Assembly (NCBI RefSeq): GCF_900143285.1
Contig: NZ_FRDN01000013.1
Location: forward strand, 1-64,000
Length of the DNA stretch: 64,000 nt
Direction of reading: 5' to 3'
Origin: Desulfitobacterium chlororespirans DSM 11544
GTDB taxonomy: Bacteria > Bacillota > Desulfitobacteriia > Desulfitobacteriales > Desulfitobacteriaceae
In this document: positions 43,642 to 51,352 of the stretch, in pieces
Layout: the number at the start of each line of letters is the position of its first letter
How positions within the stretch are numbered: the first letter of the stretch is position 1
Program-made: the position numbers and the translations under genes
The notes under the pieces: model-generated
Databases searched by the model: none
What the model was told of the DNA's origin: nothing
Seen by the model: the letters and a program-made list of their open reading frames with translations, nothing else

Positions 43642-44860
43642 TCTGAATTGCAGTGAACTCTTTATCCGCACAATGGAGGGTCTGGCTCAGGGCCGGGATA
43701 TCCCTCATCTTGCGATGATGCTGGCTGAAGAGCTTGGCAGAACGGTCATTCTTACCGACGCTGTGAATCGCGTTCTGGGCTTTCATGACCCACTGGGAAC
43801 CGGGGTGAATGTGGGCGAGTTTTTCCCGCTTGATCTTAGAAAGACCGGCGATCAAAAAGCTGATTTCTTTACTGAAGTCGACCGGTTTAACGAAGGTCAA
43901 TGGGAAACGGCGCAAGGAGTGCTCAGCTATATCTATTTTGCCCTAAAAGTCCCCGGCAAGCATTATGGCCATTGTATCGTTCTGTGCACTAATCAGGAGT
44001 TGACGGCCGAGCAGAGGATGATTATTCAGCAAGTGTCCTTAACCTTACTGCTGGCGCTGCGGGAGGTTTTGCATAAAGAGCTTAACCGGGAATGGGTCCT
44101 GGATGAGTTTGTGTACGATGTTCTCTATAATAATTATGATTCCAAACTTGCCCTTTACGAAAAGGCCCGCCATTTGCATTGGAATTTGGAAGGCCCTTAT
44201 GCCATCATTGTCATTGAATCCCCTGGGGATAGACTTCCTACCGTGAGAAGGTTAGGGCCGGCCCGGTTCAATTCCTCCCCTCCGGTTTATACCGTTATTA
44301 ACGAAAATACGGTCGTCATTCTCTCACTGACAAACCTGACCAGCCATCAGGTTAAAGGAGCCTTAACTGAGTTTATTGCCAAACTTCTGGCTAACCTGAC
44401 GTTTAATTATATTAAGGATGTGCATATCGGTGTTGGTTCCACTGCTACAGCCTTAACTGATTTGAATCAGCGTTTCCAGGAAGCAAAGATTGCCCTGGAA
44501 TTAGGCAAGGTGTTTGGCACGGGTAATCCAAGCTATTTTAATGAAATGGGTTTCCTGAAATTCATTTTTACAGCACCGGCGCAAGAGCTGCAGGAATTCG
44601 CCCAACGTATTCTGAGCCATATTACAGCTTACGATTTAGAGGCTGAAACCGACCTGCTGAACACTTTGCGGACTTTTATCAACCAACAATGCCAAATCAC
44701 CCCCTGCGCCAAAGCCCTCTACATTCACGAGAATACCCTGCGCAACCGGCTCAAAAAAATCGAACAGCTCTTGGAGCTTGACCTTAACCGCGTAGACCAT
44801 CTTGTCAACATTTATATCGCCCTGCAAATTCACAATATGGATCATTTCGACGATATTTAG
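43631..44860 (+). CDS. PucR/CdaR-type transcriptional regulator
   Basis: A 409-aa protein. Residues ~1-130 form a PucR/GAF-like sensor region and ~155-280 a GGDEF-related central fold. The C-terminal DNA-binding helix-turn-helix (~350-405) carries the diagnostic CAKALYIHENTLRNRLKKIEQLL. Such regulators activate catabolic operons (purines, glycolate, aromatics). Its start overlaps the ferredoxin gene by 11 bp, so it is in the same transcript as the molybdoenzyme and probably controls it. Confidence 0.9.
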   Translation: MRTNLNCSELFIRTMEGLAQGRDIPHLAMMLAEELGRTVILTDAVNRVLGFHDPLGTGVNVGEFFPLDLRKTGDQKADFFTEVDRFNEGQWETAQGVLSYIYFALKVPGKHYGHCIVLCTNQELTAEQRMIIQQVSLTLLLALREVLHKELNREWVLDEFVYDVLYNNYDSKLALYEKARHLHWNLEGPYAIIVIESPGDRLPTVRRLGPARFNSSPPVYTVINENTVVILSLTNLTSHQVKGALTEFIAKLLANLTFNYIKDVHIGVGSTATALTDLNQRFQEAKIALELGKVFGTGNPSYFNEMGFLKFIFTAPAQELQEFAQRILSHITAYDLEAETDLLNTLRTFINQQCQITPCAKALYIHENTLRNRLKKIEQLLELDLNRVDHLVNIYIALQIHNMDHFDDI

Positions 44861-44886
44861 CCCTTCTCACAATGGAGATATTTTTC

Positions 44887-44923
44887 AAAAGGAGTTTTCT
44901 ACAATGAAGGCTCCTTTTTCTTG
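44887..44923 (+). terminator. intrinsic terminator after the PucR gene
   Basis: AAAAGGAG (44887-44894) pairs with CTCCTTTT (44911-44918), followed by TCTTG. The next molybdoenzyme operon starts ~190 bp later in a gap that otherwise shows no gene. Confidence 0.7.
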
Positions 44924-45112
44924 TGGAATATTACACAGGCATAGCCCCATTTTTAACGAAGTATATAGTCGAAATATGTATTATTTTCACTTATTGCGCC
45001 TGATAAACAATTGAAAGCGGGTGATACCAGGAGATTCGGAAAATGCGGACAAAGCTGTCCCCCCAAAGAACCTTTATTCACAACTCTCTTCAACAATTAT
45101 GGAGGTGAACTC

Positions 45113-47470
45113 ATGAGCTTTTCACGCAGACAATTTTTAGGAGGAGGTCTGGCTCTTGGCGGCACACTGGCAGCAGGGGCACCGGCATCCATCCTCCGGG
45201 GTTTAGGCTTAGCCAAGGAAGTTAAGGCCGCCCCGGCAGAAGATCAGGAAAAAATCACGTACAGCTGCTGTAATCCGGAATGTAACAACTGTTCCTTACA
45301 AGTTCATGTTCGCAACGGTAAGCTTGTACGGATTTCCCCCAACCCCAATTACTACACAAGGCCTTGTTTACGCGGCCGTTCCCGTTTGCAGTGGAACTAT
45401 CATCCGGATCGTCTCAAATATCCCTTTAAACGGGTCGGCGAGCGCGGAGAAGGAAAATGGGAGCGTATATCCTGGGAGGAAGCCCTGGACACCATAGCCG
45501 CCAAGCTGGGCAAAATCCGCGAGGAGTCCGGTCCCGAATCGATTTGGTTTATGGCCGGAGCCGTCATGTCGGTTTTACCCAATGGCATGCAAGGCAGATT
45601 TGCCAATGCTTTCGGCAAAGGTGTCATGACAGGCGGCGTAGGCTCCTTGTGCTGTGCCGCCCAAGGAGAAGCTTCGACAGCTACCCAGGGTTATCGTACT
45701 GCCGGAATCGAGGAAAAGGCCTACAGTAAACTCATTATCGCCTGGGGCCATAACCCGGAAGTTACCTATATCCCCCATTCGCGCCTGATCGGGGACGCCA
45801 GGGACAAGGGGGCAAGACTAATCACGATTGACCCGCGTTTCAGCGAAACCGCCGGCAAATCCGATCAGTGGATTGCCATTAAACCAGGCACCGATACAGC
45901 CATGGCGATGGCCATGATCAAGATCATTCTGGCTGAAAATTTATACGATGAAAAATTCGCCCTGGCAAAAAGTAATCTCCCCTTTCTTGTCAACCAAGCC
46001 ACCGGCAAATTATTGCGTCAGGATGAAGTGGTGACCGGCGGTGATCATGAAGCTTTTGTGGTTTGGGATCAGGCCACCAATGGCCCGGCTCTTCCTAAGG
46101 AAGCGGCTGCCCCGGCCTTAGCCGGCAGCTTTAAAATCGGTGAAGTCCCGGTCAGCACGGTATTCAGCCGTTTAAAGGAAAGAGTGGACAAATATACACC
46201 TGAATATGCCAGTGAGATTACCGGAGTTCCGGCTCAGGTCATCAGCGAGCTTGCCCGCACCTACGCCACCGTTAAGCCTGCCATGATCGACAGCGGCATG
46301 TCCGGTGCCCAGCGCACCAGCAGCGGTGCCTACTTTGTACAGTCCCTTTTATATCTGGCGGCTTTAACCGGAAATATCGGCCTTCTGGGCGGTGGAGTTA
46401 ACGATACCGGCGGTTTTGCCCACGGCACCAATGCGGCCATCAATGCTCCCTATAAGGCCAACTACAAAGGAAAAATTCCGGCATCAAAAGTTGGGGAGTA
46501 TTTGCTGGAAGGCAAGCCCTACCCCATCAGAGCCGTCTACTGGCAAGGCAAAGGGTTAGGACAGCTTCCCAACGCCAACAAAGCGGTAGAAGCTCTCAAA
46601 AAGATGGAATTCCTAGTGGTTCAGGAGCATTTCTTCGGTGATGCCGCTGCTCTGGCCGACATCGTGCTGCCTGTCGCAACCTTGTTTGAACGCTATGACA
46701 TCATGTGTGCTTCCCGCTCTTACTACTATCACTTAATGGACAAAGCCATCGAACCCTTTATGGAAGCTAAATCCGATACCTGGATTTACACTGAGCTTGC
46801 CAAACGTTTGGGCTTCGGGGAAGTTTTCGATAAGACCGAAGAAGAGTTTATTGATATGATTATGGAACCCACCGGATTGACCGTTGAAAGCTTGCGCAAG
46901 AGCGGACCGGTTTGGATTTGGAGCGATCCCAAACTGAACAAGTACAAAGTTAAATGGGAGAAGCCACCCTTCACTTTCTTTAAGGATACTCCCTTTAAAA
47001 CTGCTTCCGGACGCTTTGAGTTTTATGCTTCCCGCTGGGAAGACATGGGGTTTGAACCGATGGTTGAGTATTACCCACCGGAAGAATCCGCGGTTACAGC
47101 TCCGGATTTATTTAAAAAATACCCGCTAAGCCTTGTCGCCAATAAGATTCGGACCAAGGTCCACAGCACCTATGCTCTGATGCCCTGGCTTTCCGAAATT
47201 TATCCTAAAGGCTGGGTGACCATCAGCACTGAGGATGCCGCAGCACGGGGCATTAAAGACGGCGATCTGGTGGAAATATTTAATGATCGGGGTTCAGTTA
47301 AGGCAGCTGCCCATGTAAGCTCGGGGATTCTTCCAGGCGTTGTATCCATGCCTAACGGCTGGTGGTTGCAGCAAGGATACAGCTCCAGCGTCCTTAGCAA
47401 TGACTATACCCATCCCCTGGCCTACGGACACTCTCTTAATTCAACTTTAGTTCAGGTTAAGGGGGTATAG
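45113..47470 (+). CDS. molybdopterin oxidoreductase catalytic subunit, Tat-exported
   Basis: A 785-aa Mo/W-bis-PGD enzyme. The Tat motif SRRQFLG (residues 4-10) and hydrophobic core give export. The FeS site is unusual: SCCNPECNNC (51-60; Cys52, 53, 57, 60) with Cys85 in RPCLRGRS. GSLCCAAQGEAS (~residue 180) holds the probable Cys Mo ligand, so it is nearer to polysulfide/thiosulfate/tetrathionate-type than to Ser-type DMSO reductases. The C-terminus has NKIRTKVHSTYALMPWL. I start at 45113, eight nt after GGAGGTG; the frame is open back to 45011. Confidence 0.9.
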   Translation: MSFSRRQFLGGGLALGGTLAAGAPASILRGLGLAKEVKAAPAEDQEKITYSCCNPECNNCSLQVHVRNGKLVRISPNPNYYTRPCLRGRSRLQWNYHPDRLKYPFKRVGERGEGKWERISWEEALDTIAAKLGKIREESGPESIWFMAGAVMSVLPNGMQGRFANAFGKGVMTGGVGSLCCAAQGEASTATQGYRTAGIEEKAYSKLIIAWGHNPEVTYIPHSRLIGDARDKGARLITIDPRFSETAGKSDQWIAIKPGTDTAMAMAMIKIILAENLYDEKFALAKSNLPFLVNQATGKLLRQDEVVTGGDHEAFVVWDQATNGPALPKEAAAPALAGSFKIGEVPVSTVFSRLKERVDKYTPEYASEITGVPAQVISELARTYATVKPAMIDSGMSGAQRTSSGAYFVQSLLYLAALTGNIGLLGGGVNDTGGFAHGTNAAINAPYKANYKGKIPASKVGEYLLEGKPYPIRAVYWQGKGLGQLPNANKAVEALKKMEFLVVQEHFFGDAAALADIVLPVATLFERYDIMCASRSYYYHLMDKAIEPFMEAKSDTWIYTELAKRLGFGEVFDKTEEEFIDMIMEPTGLTVESLRKSGPVWIWSDPKLNKYKVKWEKPPFTFFKDTPFKTASGRFEFYASRWEDMGFEPMVEYYPPEESAVTAPDLFKKYPLSLVANKIRTKVHSTYALMPWLSEIYPKGWVTISTEDAAARGIKDGDLVEIFNDRGSVKAAAHVSSGILPGVVSMPNGWWLQQGYSSSVLSNDYTHPLAYGHSLNSTLVQVKGV

Positions 47471-47473
47471 AAG

Positions 47474-48163
47474 ATGAGCAAACGATTGGGTCTGTTGATC
47501 GATCAGGAACGCTGCATTGGCTGTTGGACCTGTGCGGTTATCTGCAAAATGGAGAATAATGTGGGATTGGGAAACTGGTGGAACCGCATTCTCAGCAATG
47601 GCCACAGCGAATACGGAGATTCTCCGGCTATGGGCCTGGACGGGCAGCCGGAATTAACCTATCAGCCCACGGCGTGCATGCATTGCGGAAACGCGCCTTG
47701 TGTCCGGGCCTGCCCTACTGGGGCCACTTATAAAGATGACAACGGTATCACCCGTCAGGATTACAAGAAATGTATCGGCTGCCGGACTTGTATGGCTGCC
47801 TGCCCCTATAACGCCCGGGTGTTTAACTGGGGAACGCCTCAACACGTACCTGCCTTTGAGGATGACCATATTGGTGATGCACGGGTGCCCGACCGTCCCA
47901 AAGGTGTGGTGGAAAAATGCACCTTCTGTCAAGAGAAAACGACACTGGGAGAGGAACCCGCCTGTGTTGCCGGCTGTCCTGCCAAAGCCCGGGTGTTTGG
48001 GGACTTGAATGATCCCGCCAGTGAGATGAGCAGATTGATGAGAGAGCGTGGGGCCAAGCCTTTGTTGGAAGATATCGGCACTCACCCTCAGGTTTTCTAT
48101 GTGCCGCCGCGCCGCAAGCTGAAACCCACTACTCTGGAAAGGAGTGGCTACTATGGTGAATAA
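47474..48163 (+). CDS. four-cluster FeS electron-transfer subunit
   Basis: A 229-aa PhsB/PsrB-like subunit. Cys groups: ERCIGCWTCAVICK, TACMHCGNAPCVRACPTG, KKCIGCRTCMAACPY and EKCTFCQEKTTLGEEPACVAGCPA. The insertion NWGTPQHVPAFEDDHIGDA after the third group is typical of subunits paired with NrfD anchors. It begins 3 bp after the catalytic gene. Confidence 0.93.
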   Translation: MSKRLGLLIDQERCIGCWTCAVICKMENNVGLGNWWNRILSNGHSEYGDSPAMGLDGQPELTYQPTACMHCGNAPCVRACPTGATYKDDNGITRQDYKKCIGCRTCMAACPYNARVFNWGTPQHVPAFEDDHIGDARVPDRPKGVVEKCTFCQEKTTLGEEPACVAGCPAKARVFGDLNDPASEMSRLMRERGAKPLLEDIGTHPQVFYVPPRRKLKPTTLERSGYYGE

Positions 48164-49436
48164 TGCTGCAAAAACTCGCCGCACTTGGATGTTCATCTTC
48201 CTGGCCGTCGGGCTGCTCGGTTTTGGTTTCTATATTAACCAGCTCATGAACGGTCTTGTCGTTACCGGAATGTATAACTCCGTCTCCTGGGGACTCTATA
48301 TCATAACCTTTGCTTTCCTGGTGGGTTTAAGCGCCGGAGGACTTATCGTCTCTTCCTCGGCCTATGTCCTGAAAATTGAGAAGCTAAAAAGTGTGGCCCC
48401 TGTCGGTATCGTCGTCGCCGTGGCCTGTATCATCGGCGCCGCCGCAATGATTATGGCCGATGTCGGACATCCTGAACGTGTTTTAAATATTGTCTTCGGC
48501 GGACGCTACACTTCCCCGATCGCTTGGGATTTCCTGGTTATCAGCATCTATTTATGTATCGGCCTTTATGAATGCTGGATTTTCTTCAGCAAGAAGTGGC
48601 GGGGCGAAACCGAGGAAAAGCGGGAGCGTGTTTTAGCCAGAGCGGCTATCTTCTCTTTGCCGATTGCTTTACTGGTTCACTCTATCACCGCCTGGATCTT
48701 TGGTCTGCAGGTTGGTAAACCTTATTGGGATACTGCCCTGATGGCGCCTATCTTCATCTCTTCCGCCGTTGTATCCGGAATCGGCGTTCTTCTGATTATC
48801 GCCTACTTGGGCAGAAAAGCCGGTATACCCGGTTTGGATCAAGAGAATGTGGGTACCCTGGCCAAAATCCTCATCGGCTTTGTTATCCTTGACCTTTTCC
48901 TGCTCTTCTGCGATTTGTTCACCCTTGTTTATTCAGGTGGAACAGTCCAGGCAGAGGCTGCGTTAATGATCCTGACCGGCAAGTTCGCTCCCCTGTTATG
49001 GATTGAATTGATTGTCGGTATGGCTGTTCCTTTATTCATTCTCAGCAACAAAGCCACTAACCGTTCCCCCGGCTGGCTTGCTGTTGCCGGATTCCTGGTC
49101 ATGGCCGCGGTCTTCCTGAAACGAATCAACATTATTCTCCCCGGTTTTATGGTGCTGAATATTGCCGACCAACCGGGAGTCTCTACAGGACGCTTTGTGC
49201 AAAGCTCAGGTCAATTCTTCGAAGCCGGCAAGTCATCCTTTACCGCCATGACGGCTTACGCCCCCACGCTAAATGAAATCGCCATTACCGTAGGTGTTCT
49301 TTCCCTGGTGGCCTTGATCATTACCTATGGTGTAGGTTTAGTGATGAACATTGACCCTCACAGCAGTAAAGCTGCTGTGGCCGGGAAGCAGCGAGCATTA
49401 GGCGGCAAAAACCTGACAAGCGGTGCAGCGGAATGA
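48153..49436 (+). CDS. nrfD: NrfD/PsrC-family membrane anchor
   Basis: A 427-aa integral membrane protein with about ten hydrophobic segments, from FIFLAVGLLGFGFYI to the last near residue 400. GLSAGGLIVSSSAY (~residue 60-73) and the DVGHPERVLNIVFGGRYTSPIAWDF block (~108-132) are NrfD-family signatures of the quinone site. It passes electrons between menaquinol and the FeS subunit. The ATG at 48153 is chosen over the GTG at 48144 by ribosome binding site spacing; it overlaps the FeS gene by 11 bp. Confidence 0.92.
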   Translation: MVNNAAKTRRTWMFIFLAVGLLGFGFYINQLMNGLVVTGMYNSVSWGLYIITFAFLVGLSAGGLIVSSSAYVLKIEKLKSVAPVGIVVAVACIIGAAAMIMADVGHPERVLNIVFGGRYTSPIAWDFLVISIYLCIGLYECWIFFSKKWRGETEEKRERVLARAAIFSLPIALLVHSITAWIFGLQVGKPYWDTALMAPIFISSAVVSGIGVLLIIAYLGRKAGIPGLDQENVGTLAKILIGFVILDLFLLFCDLFTLVYSGGTVQAEAALMILTGKFAPLLWIELIVGMAVPLFILSNKATNRSPGWLAVAGFLVMAAVFLKRINIILPGFMVLNIADQPGVSTGRFVQSSGQFFEAGKSSFTAMTAYAPTLNEIAITVGVLSLVALIITYGVGLVMNIDPHSSKAAVAGKQRALGGKNLTSGAAE

Positions 49437-50113
49437 TCAACGGCCAAACCTATGCCGCCCCGGGAATTGCCCGGACGATCATGTATCAATTTTTAGCCTT
49501 GACTCTCTATGAGCCGACGGCAAACCTTTTTACGGCCTTGGCACAGCACGATAGCTCCCAACAATTATTAGCGGCCAGCCGTCAGTTCCTCGGTGCCGAG
49601 GGTGAGGAATTGACTAAAGATATCCTCAATGCTGTGCTCGGCAGCGGCGATAATCGGGAAGAAGTTCTTTTGGACCTTAGGGTGGAATATAATCGCTTAT
49701 TTGTTGGACCGACACCTCCTGTTTGCCCGCCTTATGAATCGTTTTTTGACAAACAACGACCCCTGGAAGGACAAAAAAACCTGATGGGACCAACGTCCGC
49801 AGCTATGGAGGCTGCTCTGGGTTCCGAGGGTCTAGAGATGACGCTTGATTACGCCGAACTTCCCGACCATGCCGCCATTGAGCTGGAGTTTATGTATTAC
49901 CTGCTGTCCCGGGCCGGTGCCGGCGGGGAAGATGCGGAAGTTTACTTGCAAAAAGCCAAGGCCTTCTTGATTGAACACCTCTCTGTCTGGCTGCCTGAGT
50001 TCGGGACCAAATTAGCCGGCGAGTCGCACCAGCCTTTTTATCGGGGCATCGGACTGCTGCTGGCGGCTCTGACCAGAGCGGATCTGGAATCAGCCAAGCG
50101 GGAAGCACACTAA
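49433..50113 (+). CDS. torD: TorD-family molybdoenzyme chaperone
   Basis: A 226-aa all-helical cytosolic chaperone. The signature EYNRLFVGPTPPVCPPYESFF (~residue 84-104) and LPDHAAIELEFMYYLL (~140-155) define the TorD/DmsD family. It would bind the Tat signal of the catalytic subunit and hold it for cofactor insertion. The ATG overlaps the nrfD stop (ATGA). Confidence 0.93.
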   Translation: MINGQTYAAPGIARTIMYQFLALTLYEPTANLFTALAQHDSSQQLLAASRQFLGAEGEELTKDILNAVLGSGDNREEVLLDLRVEYNRLFVGPTPPVCPPYESFFDKQRPLEGQKNLMGPTSAAMEAALGSEGLEMTLDYAELPDHAAIELEFMYYLLSRAGAGGEDAEVYLQKAKAFLIEHLSVWLPEFGTKLAGESHQPFYRGIGLLLAALTRADLESAKREAH

Positions 50114-50119
50114 ACACCT

Positions 50120-50155
50120 CAATAAACCCGCGGCGCTCATGTCGCGGGTTTATTG
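50120..50155 (+). terminator. hairpin after the TorD gene
   Basis: CAATAAACCCGCG (50120-50132) and CGCGGGTTTATTG (50143-50155) form a perfect 13-bp stem. The T-run is poor but the position right after the operon fits a terminator. Confidence 0.65.
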
Positions 50156-50226
50156 GAATTTACCGGCTTAAGCTTTTCACTGTTTAGATGAAGCGCGCTA
50201 CGTGAGCACGAAAGGAGTGACAGGAG

Positions 50227-50502
50227 TTGAAAAAAAGTAATCCTCAAGGTATCACCCTATTTACCCTATCCCTTTTCCTGATCGGTTTTTCCTTTGGTCT
50301 TACTGGGTGTGGCACTGCCGGAACGGCTCCGGCCGACCAACCACAATCTCAGCTCCTAACCTCAAGGCCCGCCTCTGCTTCCTCTCCGGAGCAGACACCT
50401 TCCTCCTCCTTGGAGACGGTGCCTCCTCCGCCCTCTTCCGTGCCGGCCACTGCAGAAACTACCCTGCCCGACCAGACGACAAGAAAGTATGAGCCGGTCT
50501 GA
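50227..50502 (+). CDS. small Pro/Ser-rich lipoprotein
   Basis: A 91-aa protein with a TTG start nine nt after AAAGGAG. The signal (TLFTLSLFLIGFSFGLTGC) ends in an LTGC lipobox, then the mature part is low-complexity Pro, Ser and Thr with no fold visible. It is probably a surface-anchored spacer peptide of unknown role. It lies between the molybdoenzyme operon and tatA. Confidence 0.6.
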   Translation: MKKSNPQGITLFTLSLFLIGFSFGLTGCGTAGTAPADQPQSQLLTSRPASASSPEQTPSSSLETVPPPPSSVPATAETTLPDQTTRKYEPV

Positions 50503-50588
50503 CTCAACTAAACCTTCCTATTAAGGAAATAGCTCCGGGTGAGCTAGGCAACTGTACTGACAAAATAATTTATACTTGCTCTGGTTTA

Positions 50589-50636
50589 AAGAGAGACGTT
50601 TTGGCTGTCCCCTGGAGGAGCCAAAACGTCTCTCTT
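50589..50636. terminator. 18-bp bidirectional terminator
   Basis: AAGAGAGACGTTTTGGCT (50589-50606) is perfectly complementary to 50619-50636 around a 12-nt loop. It separates the convergent lipoprotein and tatA genes. Confidence 0.85.
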
Positions 50637-50648
50637 ATCTTCTGTCTT

Positions 50649-50855
50649 TTACTCTTCTGTCTTTTCCTTGGGATCGGCGTTCTTTTCTTCGCTGACAATT
50701 TCCGCATCGACGGTGTTGATTTCACGTTTAAAATTCTTTAATCCCTTATTCATGGCCTTCCCAATTTCGGGAAGCTTGCCGGGACCAAAAATAAGCAGCG
50801 CAATCACCAAGACGATAATGGCTACGGTCGGTGTAATCATTCCGAAAGTAATCAT
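50649..50855 (-). CDS. tatA: Tat translocase subunit TatA
   Basis: A 68-aa protein with one N-terminal membrane helix (TVAIIVLVIALLIFGPGKLPEIGKA) followed by the FGPGKLPEIG hinge, an amphipathic helix and an acidic tail. It forms the Tat pore. No tatC is adjacent. It stands beside two Tat-dependent molybdoenzymes, which suggests a dedicated or boosted supply. GAGGTG precedes the ATG. Confidence 0.93.
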   Translation of the reverse strand: MITFGMITPTVAIIVLVIALLIFGPGKLPEIGKAMNKGLKNFKREINTVDAEIVSEEKNADPKEKTEE

Positions 50856-50995
50856 GGCTTCACCTCAATTTCTTTAGTTATCAGGGCTACTCTACTATTT
50901 TTTCATGCTACAGGCATCTTTAGACACCCGGAATCATACGGGATTTAAAGTATTACACCTCATTATATATTAGATAAGCTTATAATGCTAGGTAT

Positions 50996-51328
50996 CTAGA
51001 TCTCTTCGGTGAGGGATTCCAGAATCCGGGCTGTGTTTTGCAGGTCTATGAAGCGACTCTCTCTGAGCACCTCTCTTCCCTCGCACATAATCAGCAGCGT
51101 CGGTACGGTAAAGACCAGGAGCTGCCCCGCTCCTTCCTTAAATTCCTGAGTGTTGATTTGCCCTACGGGAATCTTGTAAGCCTGTGCCACCTTCAACACT
51201 TTGGGCAAAAGGGCGTGGCAGACATTGCAGTTGGGGCTGCTGAAGTAGAGAATTGCGGTTTTTTGTTCCTGGAGAAGTTGGTTCAGCTGTTCATAGTCTT
51301 GAATGGTCAGCAACGGCTCTATGGGCAT
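50996..51328 (-). CDS. thioredoxin-like protein with CNVC motif
   Basis: A 110-aa thioredoxin fold with redox pair in SSPNCNVCHALLP and cis-Pro in TVPTLLIMCEG. No signal. Its active site (CNVC) is like the CHVC of the protein in the arylsulfotransferase locus and unlike the standard CGPC. It lies 24 bp downstream of an ABC-exporter operon on the same strand, so it is probably its last gene. Confidence 0.85.
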   Translation of the reverse strand: MPIEPLLTIQDYEQLNQLLQEQKTAILYFSSPNCNVCHALLPKVLKVAQAYKIPVGQINTQEFKEGAGQLLVFTVPTLLIMCEGREVLRESRFIDLQNTARILESLTEEI

Positions 51329-51352
51329 GGGCTCAACACCTCTGCTTTACCT

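Noticed and set aside
47654-48196. A 180-codon leftward frame opposite the FeS subunit
   Set aside because: It is antisense to a four-cluster ferredoxin whose Cys spacing is unmistakable.
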